Positions 47,093 to 55,823 are shown, numbered from the stretch's first letter. The stretch: 64,000 bases of DNA from RBG-13-68-16 sp041494245 (GCA_041494245.1 JBGQAK010000016.1:1-64000); one strand, 5' to 3'. The notes: generated by a model from the sequence alone, not told the origin. A program made the numbers and translations.

Positions 47093-48193
47093 TCATCGGA
47101 AGCGCTTGACACATTCAATGACCTTACCAACATCGGCGTCTGAGAGGCTGGGGTGCAGCGGCAGGCTCAGCGCTTCCTCGTTGAGCTGTTCGCAGACCGG
47201 TAGCTTCGCGCTGGAGTTGTAGATGGGGTTTAGGTGCAGCGGATGGTACCGAAGCGTGGTGTAGATGCCGCTTTCGTACATGTACTTGGCAAACCTGTCA
47301 CGAGCACCGCCAGGGAGCCGCACGCAATAGGTGAAGTACGAGTGTTGCTCGTCGGCCTGCGGTTCAGCCGGGCGGACCAACCACCCCAGGTTGGCAAACT
47401 CGTGCTGATAGGTCCCCCAGATCTTCCTTCGTTGGGCTTGCAGCGCGTCCAGTTTGCGCAACTGGGCGAGGGCGATGGATGCCATGATGTCGTTGGGAAG
47501 GAAGCGCGGGAAGAACTCGGTGACGTTGTACTCCCACCAGCGATCCTTGTTTGCGGAAGCCTCGAAGCCGGACTTTCCAATCCCACAGTAGCGCAGCAGG
47601 CGTGCCCTCTTCACAAACTCCGGGTCGCGGGCAGTCACACCACCACCGTCAGGCGTTGCAAGGTTCTTCACTGCATCGAAGCTATAGATCCCGACTGTGC
47701 CGATCGAGCCGCAGGCCTTGCCGTTCAGCCGCGAATCAACCGCATGTGCCGCATCCTCAATCACGGGGAAGCCAAGCTCGAGGATCGGGCCCATCCTCAC
47801 GGGCTTGCCGGCGTAGTGGACCACCATGACCGCGCGGGTGCGGGGCGTGATCTGGGCTGCCACTGTCTCGGCCGTGACATTGTGCGTGTCGAGGTCCACG
47901 TCGCAGAACATCGGCACGCCACCGCACAGGGCGACCGCGTGAGCGCATGAGATCCACGTAAACGAGGGCAGGATCACCTCCGAGCCCGGCGGCAGGTCCA
48001 GGAGCTTCACTGCCATGTAGAGCGCGTTGGAGCCGCAATCAAGGAGGGCAAAGTCGGTCAGACCTAAACGGGCGGTGAACTCGGCCTCGAACTTCTTGAC
48101 CTTGGGGCCGATGCCCATCCACTGCTGCTCGAGGCTCGATGCGACTTCTGCCAACTCCTCTTTGCCCACGCGGGAACCGAACACTGAGATCAT
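47093..48193 (-). CDS. DegT/DnrJ/EryC1/StrS PLP-dependent sugar aminotransferase
   Basis: 366 residues from the ATG at 48193, which overlaps the GNAT gene's stop (ATGA). Lys176 in SFDAVKNLATPDGGGV is the PLP Schiff-base lysine; VIEDAAHAVDSRLNGKACGSIG precedes it and FPRFLPNDIMASIALAQL follows, all diagnostic of the family. With the 3,4-ketoisomerase two genes upstream, it most likely aminates dTDP-3-keto-6-deoxyhexose at C3, as FdtB or QdtB do. The next enzyme in such pathways N-acylates the product, and candidates are adjacent. Confidence 0.9.
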   Translation of the reverse strand: MISVFGSRVGKEELAEVASSLEQQWMGIGPKVKKFEAEFTARLGLTDFALLDCGSNALYMAVKLLDLPPGSEVILPSFTWISCAHAVALCGGVPMFCDVDLDTHNVTAETVAAQITPRTRAVMVVHYAGKPVRMGPILELGFPVIEDAAHAVDSRLNGKACGSIGTVGIYSFDAVKNLATPDGGGVTARDPEFVKRARLLRYCGIGKSGFEASANKDRWWEYNVTEFFPRFLPNDIMASIALAQLRKLDALQAQRRKIWGTYQHEFANLGWLVRPAEPQADEQHSYFTYCVRLPGGARDRFAKYMYESGIYTTLRYHPLHLNPIYNSSAKLPVCEQLNEEALSLPLHPSLSDADVGKVIECVKRFR

Positions 48194-48729
48194 CGTCCCT
48201 CCGCCACGCCCCCGCCCAACCCCTGCTCCTCGATCGCGCACGGGCTGAATTGCGATGTGTGCAACTCGAGGACCAGATGGCCCTTCCCCTCCCCAGCCTG
48301 CCGGAAGCCGTTCCGCCGATACCATTCGACTGCAGGGTTCTCGCGCAGGACTTTCAGGCTGACGCTCGTGCCGTACCTGCGCGCGAAGCTACACATCAAG
48401 AGCAACGCCCTGCTCATGAATCCCTTCCGGCCCGCCTCGCGCCGGCCGAGGATCACATTGTAGATGTCGCATGTACCGTCCTGAAGGCGCACGCCCATGC
48501 AGCCGATTTCGCTCCCGTCCGCGTTCACGATGAACATGTAGTCGTGCTCCCGGCGACGGTACGCGGCGAACCATTCCTGCTGCATTTCAGACCTGATCGT
48601 TCCCTGAAAAAAGAAGTACTGTTTGTTCGCATTCTTCCACAGCCTGAGGTTCTCGAGGTCGTCTTCCCCTGCCGTCCTGAGCAAAAGACCCGGGTGATCG
48701 GGGGATGTGAGTTGAAAGCTGCGGTCCAT
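48190..48729 (-). CDS. GNAT-family N-acetyltransferase
   Basis: 179 residues from the ATG at 48729 with AGGAGG 4 nt upstream. The profile is GNAT: LLLRTAGEDDLENLRLWKN at the start, QQEWFAAYRRRE, and NVILGRREAGRKGFMSRALLLM as the acetyl-CoA-binding region; VLRENPAVEWYRRNGF is the standard C-terminal signature. Between aminotransferase and ketoisomerase genes it probably N-acetylates the amino sugar. Fuc3NAc and Qui3NAc pathways usually use a left-handed-helix acetyltransferase, so a GNAT here is less common. Confidence 0.85.
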   Translation of the reverse strand: MDRSFQLTSPDHPGLLLRTAGEDDLENLRLWKNANKQYFFFQGTIRSEMQQEWFAAYRRREHDYMFIVNADGSEIGCMGVRLQDGTCDIYNVILGRREAGRKGFMSRALLLMCSFARRYGTSVSLKVLRENPAVEWYRRNGFRQAGEGKGHLVLELHTSQFSPCAIEEQGLGGGVAEGR

Positions 48730-48757
48730 CTCGCCTCCTAGCCCCGCAGCGCTGCGC

Positions 48758-49225
48758 TCAGCGCCGCGGGGCGTAGTCGCCGAAGTCCGCCGTATGTTCA
48801 TCGTTCATGTCCGGAGTCCATGCCGGCCGGGGCAGGTTCAGGACGAGGGCGTCCTCGTCTCCGAGGTTATAGATGGCGGCGGGGATCCCGGTTGGAATCT
48901 CCACGGACAGATACTCATGATCCTCTCCGCTGAGGAACTCCGCGTAGCCTTCGGGGGTCCGCAGGACGATGAGGACGTTTCCCTTGATGCAGGTGAAGAA
49001 CCCGCGGCGAACGAGGTGCAGGTGGGGCCCCTTGACGGTCCCAGGCGCTACTGCGGTCAGGTAGACCTGCTGCGGCTCGTCACCTGGTTTGAAGAACCCC
49101 TCATGCACATTGTAAAGGGGGACAAGATACCCGTTGGCTTGCCCCCGATCGTCGCGCGTGACGATACGGCGATGTTCCTGCGTGCGGATCTGCGTGGCCG
49201 GGCCCTTGTGCCACTCTTCGTGCAT
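48758..49225 (-). CDS. FdtA/QdtA-like cupin dTDP-sugar 3,4-ketoisomerase
   Basis: 155 residues from the ATG at 49225 with GAGGAGG upstream; the frame upstream of that is not convincing. It is a small cupin with GPHLHLVRRGFFTCIKGNVLIVL, holding the paired histidines at the FdtA active site, and EIPTGIPAAIYNLGDEDALVLNLP. Related enzymes turn dTDP-4-keto-6-deoxyglucose into the 3-keto isomer before transamination. A 205-bp spacer separates it from the formyltransferase gene upstream. The WxcM-like family also contains 3,5-epimerase-type members, so the exact reaction is inferred from the adjacent aminotransferase. Confidence 0.82.
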   Translation of the reverse strand: MHEEWHKGPATQIRTQEHRRIVTRDDRGQANGYLVPLYNVHEGFFKPGDEPQQVYLTAVAPGTVKGPHLHLVRRGFFTCIKGNVLIVLRTPEGYAEFLSGEDHEYLSVEIPTGIPAAIYNLGDEDALVLNLPRPAWTPDMNDEHTADFGDYAPRR

Positions 49226-49430
49226 TCCTCGCCTCCTCAGACTTCGCGCCCCGTGCCCAGCCGCCAGGCGCGGCCGCCAACCTTCATCCGGCTGAATCCT
49301 CTCGCCCGCTAGATTCCCCACACCGGCGCGATAGACATGCTCGAACTCCCTAGTGCAGGAATCCAGAGGGATCGCGGTCAGCGATTCCGGTCCCGTCAAG
49401 GGGGCCTTAGTTCCCCACGAATCGAGCCGC

Positions 49431-50252
49431 TCAGGGTTCCAACGTCCGAACGGTTACCGGTCTGAAGAACGGGATGTCCTCATCGAGCGTGCTAATGACC
49501 TGTTGCCCGATCCTGATCTTGGGCCCTGGGAAAGGGTAAAACGACATCGCTCGGAAAAAGCGCTCGATCTTCTCCGGCCCCCAAGTCAGATCCACAAAAC
49601 CGCCGTTAGGCAGCTCGCGCCCGAAGTACGTCCGCCGGGTCAGGTCCTGCTCCTTCGCAGGGACAGGTCCGCACAGGAGGGCCGCAAGTCGATCCAACAC
49701 CATCTGAAGGGTCGTATCGATGCACTTTTCGTACAACGACCGCCGTGTTTCTCCGTCGGCAATTGTAACGGGGTACTGTGCGATGATCTCACCGGCATCC
49801 ACGCGCCGTGACACGTAGTGGATCGTGACCCCGTAGTCCTTTTCTTCGTTCCAGATTGCCCACATCTCTGGCCAGTACCCCCCGTAGCGGGGAAGGGGTG
49901 AGAAATGTGCGTTGACGATCCTGAGCCGGTGAGAGAAGGAGGTAAGCCAGGGCTCCTTGAAGAGCCTGTTGTTTTCCAGGCTCAATACCAACTCACCGCC
50001 AAGCAAGACTGCCCTTTCGGGCAGATCCGGTGCGTTGAAGTCCTCGGGTTGTACGAACGGGATCCCCAAAGCCCGAGCCCGAGCCGCCAGGGACGGAAAA
50101 ATGCCATCTTCTCCACGGTCATCGGCGCGCAGGACGCAGAGGACAACGTTGTACCCTTGGCGCACGAGGGCCTCGAGAATTGCACACGCGAGGCGGTGCC
50201 CGCCCACAATCACGATCCCCTTCCGTCGGTGGTCACCTCGATCAACCGTCAT
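49431..50252 (-). CDS. Sugar N-formyltransferase (methionyl-tRNA formyltransferase-like fold)
   Basis: 273 residues. The N-terminal Rossmann-like domain begins IVIVGGHRLACAILEALV. The catalytic Asn-His-Asp set is visible: Asn114 and His116 in VNAHFSPLPRYGG and Asp152 in RRVDAGEII. The C-terminal RTYFGRELPNGGFVDLTWGPEKIERFFRAM resembles sugar formyltransferases. These transfer the formyl group from N10-formyl-tetrahydrofolate to an amino sugar nucleotide, as VioF or QdtF do. It sits with the ketoisomerase, aminotransferase and acetyltransferase genes, so N-formylation of the same or a second amino sugar is likely. Confidence 0.85.
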   Translation of the reverse strand: MTVDRGDHRRKGIVIVGGHRLACAILEALVRQGYNVVLCVLRADDRGEDGIFPSLAARARALGIPFVQPEDFNAPDLPERAVLLGGELVLSLENNRLFKEPWLTSFSHRLRIVNAHFSPLPRYGGYWPEMWAIWNEEKDYGVTIHYVSRRVDAGEIIAQYPVTIADGETRRSLYEKCIDTTLQMVLDRLAALLCGPVPAKEQDLTRRTYFGRELPNGGFVDLTWGPEKIERFFRAMSFYPFPGPKIRIGQQVISTLDEDIPFFRPVTVRTLEP

Positions 50253-50341
50253 TCTGACCGCCTCGCACGCACTCAGCTTAGGTCAGAGCATGCTGACAGG
50301 CACCCTGCCAAAGTCGGGTAGGGTCCACCTCGGCCGGCACC

Positions 50342-51655
50342 CTAGCCCACTTGTTCGAACCGGTACTTCAGCTCGCAATGGGCAGCCATCCCCAACTGGA
50401 AAATTAGGGCCACGGCATAGATCCCCACCAGCGACCAGGCCGCGGCGATTGCTCCATGGGACGGAACCAGCAGGAGCAGGAGGACAATGTTCGCCGCCCC
50501 AAGCGCAAGCGTCACCGCGGACATGAGGCCAAAAAGGCCCCGGCCGATCCACTGCGGGGCCATGGCGTTCGCAACACTCATGCCGATTGTCGCAAGGAGC
50601 AACACCTGAAGCATCTCAACCGCTGGAGAGAACCTCTTTCCAAACACAAATGGGATCAACTGGGGAGCGAGGGCGAAACCAGCCACAGCTACCCCCGCGA
50701 CGACCGCTGTCACCAAGACGACCACTTTGCGCTGGTCCCGCCAAGCGGCATCCGGCCCGAGGCTGGCGACCCTTCCGAAGACGACTATTGCCGCCGCCTG
50801 CGGCAACACGAGGATGGCGGTGACGAGTTGGAGAGCGAGCTGAAACTGCCCTGTTGCGGCGGCCCCCGCAATGTGGCTGACGATCAGCACGCTCGAGGAT
50901 GTGATGAGTGCAGCGCCCACATAGTTTGGATGGAGCCGGAGGCCGCCCGCGAGCAATTCCCGCAGGACAGCGGCGCTGGGCCGCACCGGCTTCGGTGAGA
51001 CACGTAGCAGGTAGCGGAGCCCGATTCCCGCGACGATAGCCTGGCCGATGCAGCCTGCCAGTAAGACCCCCGCGATCCCCAGTTTGGTGAACCATGCCAG
51101 GCCTACCAAGACGAGAGTCAGTGTTCGCCCCACCAGCTGGGCGCGGTTGTAGACGGGGACGCGTCCGAGAGCGAGCAGTAGCGAGCTAGAGTACTGCTCG
51201 CAGACAAGGCCGGGCAGATTCAGAAACCCCACTGCAAGCAGAGCAGGGGGCAGGCCGTGGAACGCGCTCCCACCCGTGAGGACGTAGGCACAGCCTGCCA
51301 GCAGCCAGCCGCCGATGCTGACGCAGGCTGCCATAAACAGCAGACTTCCCAGCGTTGAGCCCAGCCACTCCTGGCCGCGGAGTGCCGTAGCCCGGAAGAT
51401 CGCAACTTGGCCCAGGCTGAGCTGGCCAAAGGTGGCCACCAGGGTGACCCAGGTGATCACCGCGGCCAGGATCCCCCGCCCTTCGGGCCCCAACCAGCGA
51501 GCGGTCACCAGGAGCACCGCAACGGCGGTGAGGAGGGTGTAGTACTGTGCTGCGCCTGCTCCGGCGATCCCCCTCAGCAGCCCCAGAAAGCGCGTCTGCT
51601 CGGGGCCAGTCGCCGGCGCAACTTCCTCGCCCATCCCCTCTATTTCGGAAGTCAA
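50342..51655 (-). CDS. Wzx-type oligosaccharide flippase
   Basis: 437 residues, 12-14 membrane spans of the MOP exporter type, with ARWLGPEGRGILAAVITWVTL after the first helix and FGKRFSPAVEMLQVLLLA near the end, both characteristic of polysaccharide flippases. It is coupled to the WbpP-like gene by a TTGA overlap; an internal ATG at 51634 is an alternative start. It exports undecaprenyl-linked repeat units and is the second flippase in the window. Confidence 0.85.
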   Translation of the reverse strand: MTSEIEGMGEEVAPATGPEQTRFLGLLRGIAGAGAAQYYTLLTAVAVLLVTARWLGPEGRGILAAVITWVTLVATFGQLSLGQVAIFRATALRGQEWLGSTLGSLLFMAACVSIGGWLLAGCAYVLTGGSAFHGLPPALLAVGFLNLPGLVCEQYSSSLLLALGRVPVYNRAQLVGRTLTLVLVGLAWFTKLGIAGVLLAGCIGQAIVAGIGLRYLLRVSPKPVRPSAAVLRELLAGGLRLHPNYVGAALITSSSVLIVSHIAGAAATGQFQLALQLVTAILVLPQAAAIVVFGRVASLGPDAAWRDQRKVVVLVTAVVAGVAVAGFALAPQLIPFVFGKRFSPAVEMLQVLLLATIGMSVANAMAPQWIGRGLFGLMSAVTLALGAANIVLLLLLVPSHGAIAAAWSLVGIYAVALIFQLGMAAHCELKYRFEQVG

Positions 51656-52614
51656 AGGGCGCCCACGAGAAAGGAGGGCAATGCTGCCCTCAGCCCGCTC
51701 GCCAAATTAACCGTTGGCCTGAAACCGAAAGCGTCGGCCGCCCGAGCGATATCCGCGAGCGAACAGCGCACGTCTCCGGGACGGGGCGCCGCGTGCACCG
51801 GTTCGGGTCCATGGCCGACAGCGTCTCGGATGAGGGCTGCGAGCGTGTTTACGGTGGTGTTTCGGCCTGTGCCGACGTTGTAGGCTCCCCCACATGCCTT
51901 CTGGGGCGCTTGCGCAGCCAAGAGGTTGGCTTGGACCGCATCCGTCACGTGCGTGAAGTCCCGCGCTTGCTCGCCGTCGCCATAGATCACCGGCGCCTCG
52001 CCGCGCACATACGCGGCGAGAAAGCGCGGGATGACGGCGGCGTAAGGTCCGTCAGGGTCCTGGCGCGGGCCGTAGACGTTGAAATAGCGAAGGCCGATGA
52101 ACTCCATGCCGAAGCAGCGGGTGAAGACCTCGGCGAGCTGCTCGTTCATGACCTTCGAGAGCGCGTACGGTGAAAGAGGCCTGCCCTCTTCGCCCTCGCG
52201 CTTGGGAAGCTTGTCGCTGTCGCCGTATACGCTCGATGAAGACGCGTAGACCACGCGCGATACCCCCGCATCTCGTGCCGCCGCAAAGACGTTCGCTGTG
52301 CCGCCGGCGTTGACCGCGATCGTCGTCGCCGGGTCCTTCATCGAGCGCGGGACCGAGCCCAGTGCCGCCTGGTGGAACACCACCACGACACCTTCGCACG
52401 CGCGGCCACAGATGCCGCCATCACGGATGTCACCCTCGATCAGCTCGATGCGGTCATGGCAGTGGGCCAGGTTCTCGCGCTTACCCGTCGCGAAGTTGTC
52501 GAGCACACGCACGCGCGCTCCCCGCTCGAGCAGCGCATCCACGAGATGCGAACCAATGAACCCGGCACCGCCGGTGACCAGGACGGAGACACCTCCGAAG
52601 TCCGGGATCGGCAT
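51652..52614 (-). CDS. WbpP-like UDP-N-acetylglucosamine C4 epimerase (SDR)
   Basis: 320 residues. VLVTGGAGFIGSHLVDAL is the NAD site. FHQAALGSVPRSMKDP is the segment characteristic of WbpP-type UDP-HexNAc epimerases; YASSSSVYGDS and SPYALSK give the catalytic Ser and Tyr-x-x-x-Lys. It interconverts UDP-GlcNAc and UDP-GalNAc, or their uronic acids. It directly follows a UDP-HexNAc 6-dehydrogenase gene, matching the WbpO/WbpP pair that makes UDP-GalNAc uronic acid. Confidence 0.85.
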   Translation of the reverse strand: MPIPDFGGVSVLVTGGAGFIGSHLVDALLERGARVRVLDNFATGKRENLAHCHDRIELIEGDIRDGGICGRACEGVVVVFHQAALGSVPRSMKDPATTIAVNAGGTANVFAAARDAGVSRVVYASSSSVYGDSDKLPKREGEEGRPLSPYALSKVMNEQLAEVFTRCFGMEFIGLRYFNVYGPRQDPDGPYAAVIPRFLAAYVRGEAPVIYGDGEQARDFTHVTDAVQANLLAAQAPQKACGGAYNVGTGRNTTVNTLAALIRDAVGHGPEPVHAAPRPGDVRCSLADIARAADAFGFRPTVNLASGLRAALPSFLVGAL

Positions 52615-52617
52615 GAC

Positions 52618-54000
52618 CTAGGCTCGCACCACGTTGGGGTGTCGGTCGCAGTAGACGCCGCGCGTATCCACGATGAGCGGGGCGTTCCGCGCGACCAGTT
52701 CGTAATCCACGGCGCGGTGATCGGTGACGAGCACGACCGCGTCCACGCCCGCCAGGAGCTCGGCCGTCAGCGCTCGAGATTCCATATATGGGAGGCCGGG
52801 CCACGTCCGCATGTGTGGGGCGACCGGGATGTGCGGGTCGTGGTACGAGACCTCCGCGCCGAGTGAGAGCAGGCGATGGATGATCTCGAACGCAGGGCTC
52901 TCGCGGGGATCGTCGATGTCACGCTTGTAGGCGATCCCCAGGATAAGGACGCTGCTGCCCTTGAGGGCCTTTCCCCTCTTGTTGAGCGCAAGCTGCAGTT
53001 TCCCGACCACGTATTCGGGCATCTGCACGTTGATGTCGCCCGCCAGCTCGATGAACTTTGGCCTCACGCCATACTCGCGCGCCTTCCACGACAGATAGAA
53101 GGGGTCGAGCGGAATGCAGTGCCCGCCCCACCCAGGTCCCGGGTCGAAGCGCATGAAACCGAACGGCTTGGTCTCGGCCGCGTCGAGGACCTCCCAGACA
53201 TCAATGCCCATGCGGTCGTAGACGACCTTGAGCTCGTTAACGAGGGCGATGTTGACGGCGCGGAAGATGTTCTCGGTGAGCTTGCAGGCCTCCGCAGTGC
53301 GCGCCGACGAAACCCGCACCGTGCGCTCGATCACCTGATCGTAGAGCGCCTGGGCGAGGTCCCCGGAAACCTCGTCCACGCCGCCGACGACCTTCGGCGT
53401 GTTGGTGGTGCCGAAGGTCGGGTTACCGGGGTCTTCCCGCTCGGGAGAGAAGGCGAGGAAAAAGTCCGTGCCGCAGCGCAGGTCGGTCTCCTCCAGGATC
53501 GTCTTGAGCAGCTCGTCCGTGGTGCCGGGGTAGGTCGTAGATTCGAGCACCACGAGCTGGCCGCGGCGCAGGCATTCCTTGACCTGGCGGGCGGAGCCGA
53601 GCACGTAGGTCATGTCGGGTTCCCGCTGCGGGGTCAGCGGCGTCGGCACGCAGATGAGGATTGCGTCAGACTCGCCGAGGCGGGCAAAGTCCGTGGTCGC
53701 CGAGAACCTGCCCGTCGCCGAAGCGGCCGCGACGCGCCCCTCGTCCAGGTGCTTGATGTAGCACCTTCCCTGGGCAAGGGCGTGGACTTTCACTGGGTCA
53801 ACGTCGAAACCCAGAACCCCGAAGCCCTTTTCCACGAAGGCCAGCACAAGCGGCAGGCCGACATAGCCGAGGCCAACGACACCGACCAGCGCACGGTGCG
53901 ATCGGATTTTCTCAAGGAACTCGGCAGCGATCACATTGTCAGGTGGGTCGGTCATGTTTGCGCCATTCGCCATGGGCATACCTTGGAGCGTTTCGTCCAC
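52618..54000 (-). CDS. UDP-N-acetyl-hexosamine 6-dehydrogenase (WbpA/WbpO-like)
   Basis: 460 residues. VGVVGLGYVGLPLVLAFVEKGF opens the NAD-binding domain, and LESTTYPGTTDELL and FSPEREDPGN follow. Cys295 in GPGWGGHCIPLDPFYLSWKA is the thiohemiacetal-forming catalytic residue. The sequence belongs to the HexNAc group rather than the UDP-glucose group. It oxidises UDP-GlcNAc or UDP-GalNAc at C6 to the uronic acid with two NAD+. Start uncertain: GTG at 54000 is used, and ATGs at 53979 and 53955 are possible. Confidence 0.9.
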   Translation of the reverse strand: MDETLQGMPMANGANMTDPPDNVIAAEFLEKIRSHRALVGVVGLGYVGLPLVLAFVEKGFGVLGFDVDPVKVHALAQGRCYIKHLDEGRVAAASATGRFSATTDFARLGESDAILICVPTPLTPQREPDMTYVLGSARQVKECLRRGQLVVLESTTYPGTTDELLKTILEETDLRCGTDFFLAFSPEREDPGNPTFGTTNTPKVVGGVDEVSGDLAQALYDQVIERTVRVSSARTAEACKLTENIFRAVNIALVNELKVVYDRMGIDVWEVLDAAETKPFGFMRFDPGPGWGGHCIPLDPFYLSWKAREYGVRPKFIELAGDINVQMPEYVVGKLQLALNKRGKALKGSSVLILGIAYKRDIDDPRESPAFEIIHRLLSLGAEVSYHDPHIPVAPHMRTWPGLPYMESRALTAELLAGVDAVVLVTDHRAVDYELVARNAPLIVDTRGVYCDRHPNVVRA

Positions 54001-54067
54001 GCAGCCTGTTCACGGTCGAGGTTAGCCAACTGGCGCACAGGCTCGGGATCCCCGGTCTTGGGACTAT

Positions 54068-55639
54068 TTAGGGCGAGCGCAACCTGCCACCCCAGGACTC
54101 ACGAACCAGGGCCACACCGATGCCGAGCATGCCACCGAGTATGGCGGCCAGCAAGGACTTGATCGCACGGCCGCGCGGCTGAGGCTGTTCGGGCGCGACG
54201 GCGCGCGCGCCGAGTCGCACGTCCTCCACGTTTTGCTCACCCTTCGCAAGGACGGCTTGGTTGTAGTTCTTGGCGAGCTGGTTGAAGAGGTCCCGCTGTT
54301 GGTTGATATTACGGTCGATCTGGCCCAACCGGGTGTCCATCTCCCGCTTGATGCCGTCAAGCTCCTCGTCCCGGCTCCGCGAGAGTTGCGTGAGCTTGTT
54401 CTCGCGCTCTTCGGTGAGCTTTTGCAGGCCGGCCTCACGCTCCCGGGTGAGCTTCTCCAATTCGGCGTCATCCATCCGCACACGGCTCTCGAGCGCCTTC
54501 ATCTCCGCATTGATCCGTTCCAGGTCCGTCTTCAAAGCGGCCGCCCGCGGCGCCATGGCGTTGACGTCCATTTCGATCTCCGCCATTCGGGCGCTCAGCG
54601 AGGTGAAGACGGGATTGACCTCCTGGGTCGCAAGGCTGCGTTGCTGGAGCGCCTTCCAGTCCGCGCTGCCGCTCCTGGAGTCGGCCACCGAACGCCACAG
54701 GGCATCGTCGGTAATCGCCTTCTGCAAGGTGAGGAGGGGTGGCGTTTCGGAAAGCTGCTTGCGGGCCGCCTCGAGCTGAAGCTGTTTGAGCTGCAGGAGG
54801 CTGGTGACGCGGGCCTGCTCTTCCTGCAACTCCCCGTACGCCTTACGCAGAGCGGCAAGCTGCGTCTTGCGGCTGTCCATATTGCGCTGGCTGATGAACT
54901 CCTCGACCAGGCGACGGGTCTCCGCTCGGAACGTCGCAATGAGGGAGCCCGTCTCACCCTTGAAGGTGGTGATGCGATCACCCCATCTTGTGGAAGCCTC
55001 GTTGAACTGTTTTTGGAGAGTGTTGGCTTCGATCACGCGGGTGTCCTCGAGCTTCGCGAGGCTGTCGCGAATCTGCGGGTACTGCTCGTCGATGAACTTC
55101 ACCGTTGAGGAGGTCGTGCCGACGACAAGCTCACGGGTCCGCTCCAGGAACACCTCGGCCCAGGTGTTGGCGATGGCCGCCGCATGCTCGCCGGTCTGGC
55201 CCCGCGCGACTGCTTGCAGCATAGGCGCTAGAGTCATTTCCTCCGCTCTCGATGACACGAAGATACGCGATTCCAATTGTCTGCCAAGCCGCAGCTGGCT
55301 GGCAGCGGCAAGCACGCCCCGCTCCACAAGCCGTTTCTTGGCCTCCGCGATGACCGCGTCGGATTCAAGGATCTTCTGGTAGCTCAGTACCGTCAGGATC
55401 TGGGGTTTGAGCTCGGAGCTGAACCTGGGCGGCACAATCACCAACGTGGCCGAGGCCTCGTACTTCTTGCCCACCGTGAGGAGAAGGAGAGCAGCGGTGA
55501 CCAGGCCCACGGCGAAGGCCGTGCCGAAAATGAGCGCGGCGTTGCGACGGAAGAACTGAATAACGTCAGAAAAAACACGCTCATCACTTGCGTACGACGA
55601 GATGGGTGGCGACTTCTGGGGTCCATCTATTTCTGGCAT
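54068..55639 (-). CDS. Wzz-family polysaccharide chain-length regulator, first gene of operon B
   Basis: 523 residues. The ATG at 55639 has GGAG 7 nt upstream. The layout matches its paralogue at 30728-32317: helix 1 near residues 33-54, VIVPPRFSSELKPQILTVLSYQKILESDAVI, a long charged coiled-coil periplasmic region, a proline-rich QPQPRGRAIK and helix 2 near the C-terminus. No kinase domain. It controls polymer length in the inner membrane. Both paralogues lead their operons and share a leader element at the same distance from the start. Confidence 0.88.
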   Translation of the reverse strand: MPEIDGPQKSPPISSYASDERVFSDVIQFFRRNAALIFGTAFAVGLVTAALLLLTVGKKYEASATLVIVPPRFSSELKPQILTVLSYQKILESDAVIAEAKKRLVERGVLAAASQLRLGRQLESRIFVSSRAEEMTLAPMLQAVARGQTGEHAAAIANTWAEVFLERTRELVVGTTSSTVKFIDEQYPQIRDSLAKLEDTRVIEANTLQKQFNEASTRWGDRITTFKGETGSLIATFRAETRRLVEEFISQRNMDSRKTQLAALRKAYGELQEEQARVTSLLQLKQLQLEAARKQLSETPPLLTLQKAITDDALWRSVADSRSGSADWKALQQRSLATQEVNPVFTSLSARMAEIEMDVNAMAPRAAALKTDLERINAEMKALESRVRMDDAELEKLTREREAGLQKLTEERENKLTQLSRSRDEELDGIKREMDTRLGQIDRNINQQRDLFNQLAKNYNQAVLAKGEQNVEDVRLGARAVAPEQPQPRGRAIKSLLAAILGGMLGIGVALVRESWGGRLRSP

Positions 55640-55794
55640 GGCTCAGCTCCGTTCACAACCGAGGACGGCACGCCGTTCATGCGCGACCGGGGTGGCAACC
55701 TGGGTGGCCCGTCCGTGTTTGCGCTCAGCCAAGGATCCGGCTGTACGATGCTGAATCCAGAGCTCTCCCTGTGTCGAAGTCTTAGCATTTGCAC

Positions 55795-55823
55795 GCTCCC
55801 GCCGTTGGTTCGCCTTGCAAACC
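55795..55823 (-). promoter_or_regulatory. JUMPstart/ops-like leader element, copy 2
   Basis: On the minus strand: GGTTTGC-aag-GCGAACC hairpin (55823-55807), AACG, then GCGGGAGC (55802-55795). Read with its flanks it is GGCGGGAGCGTG, one base different from the ops core GGCGGTAGCGTG of enterobacterial JUMPstart elements. The distance to the start codon is 156 nt, against 155 nt for copy 1, and the 4-nt spacer has the same length. Loop, spacer and flanks differ, which argues for selection on the paired and GCGGGAGC parts. Confidence 0.6.
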
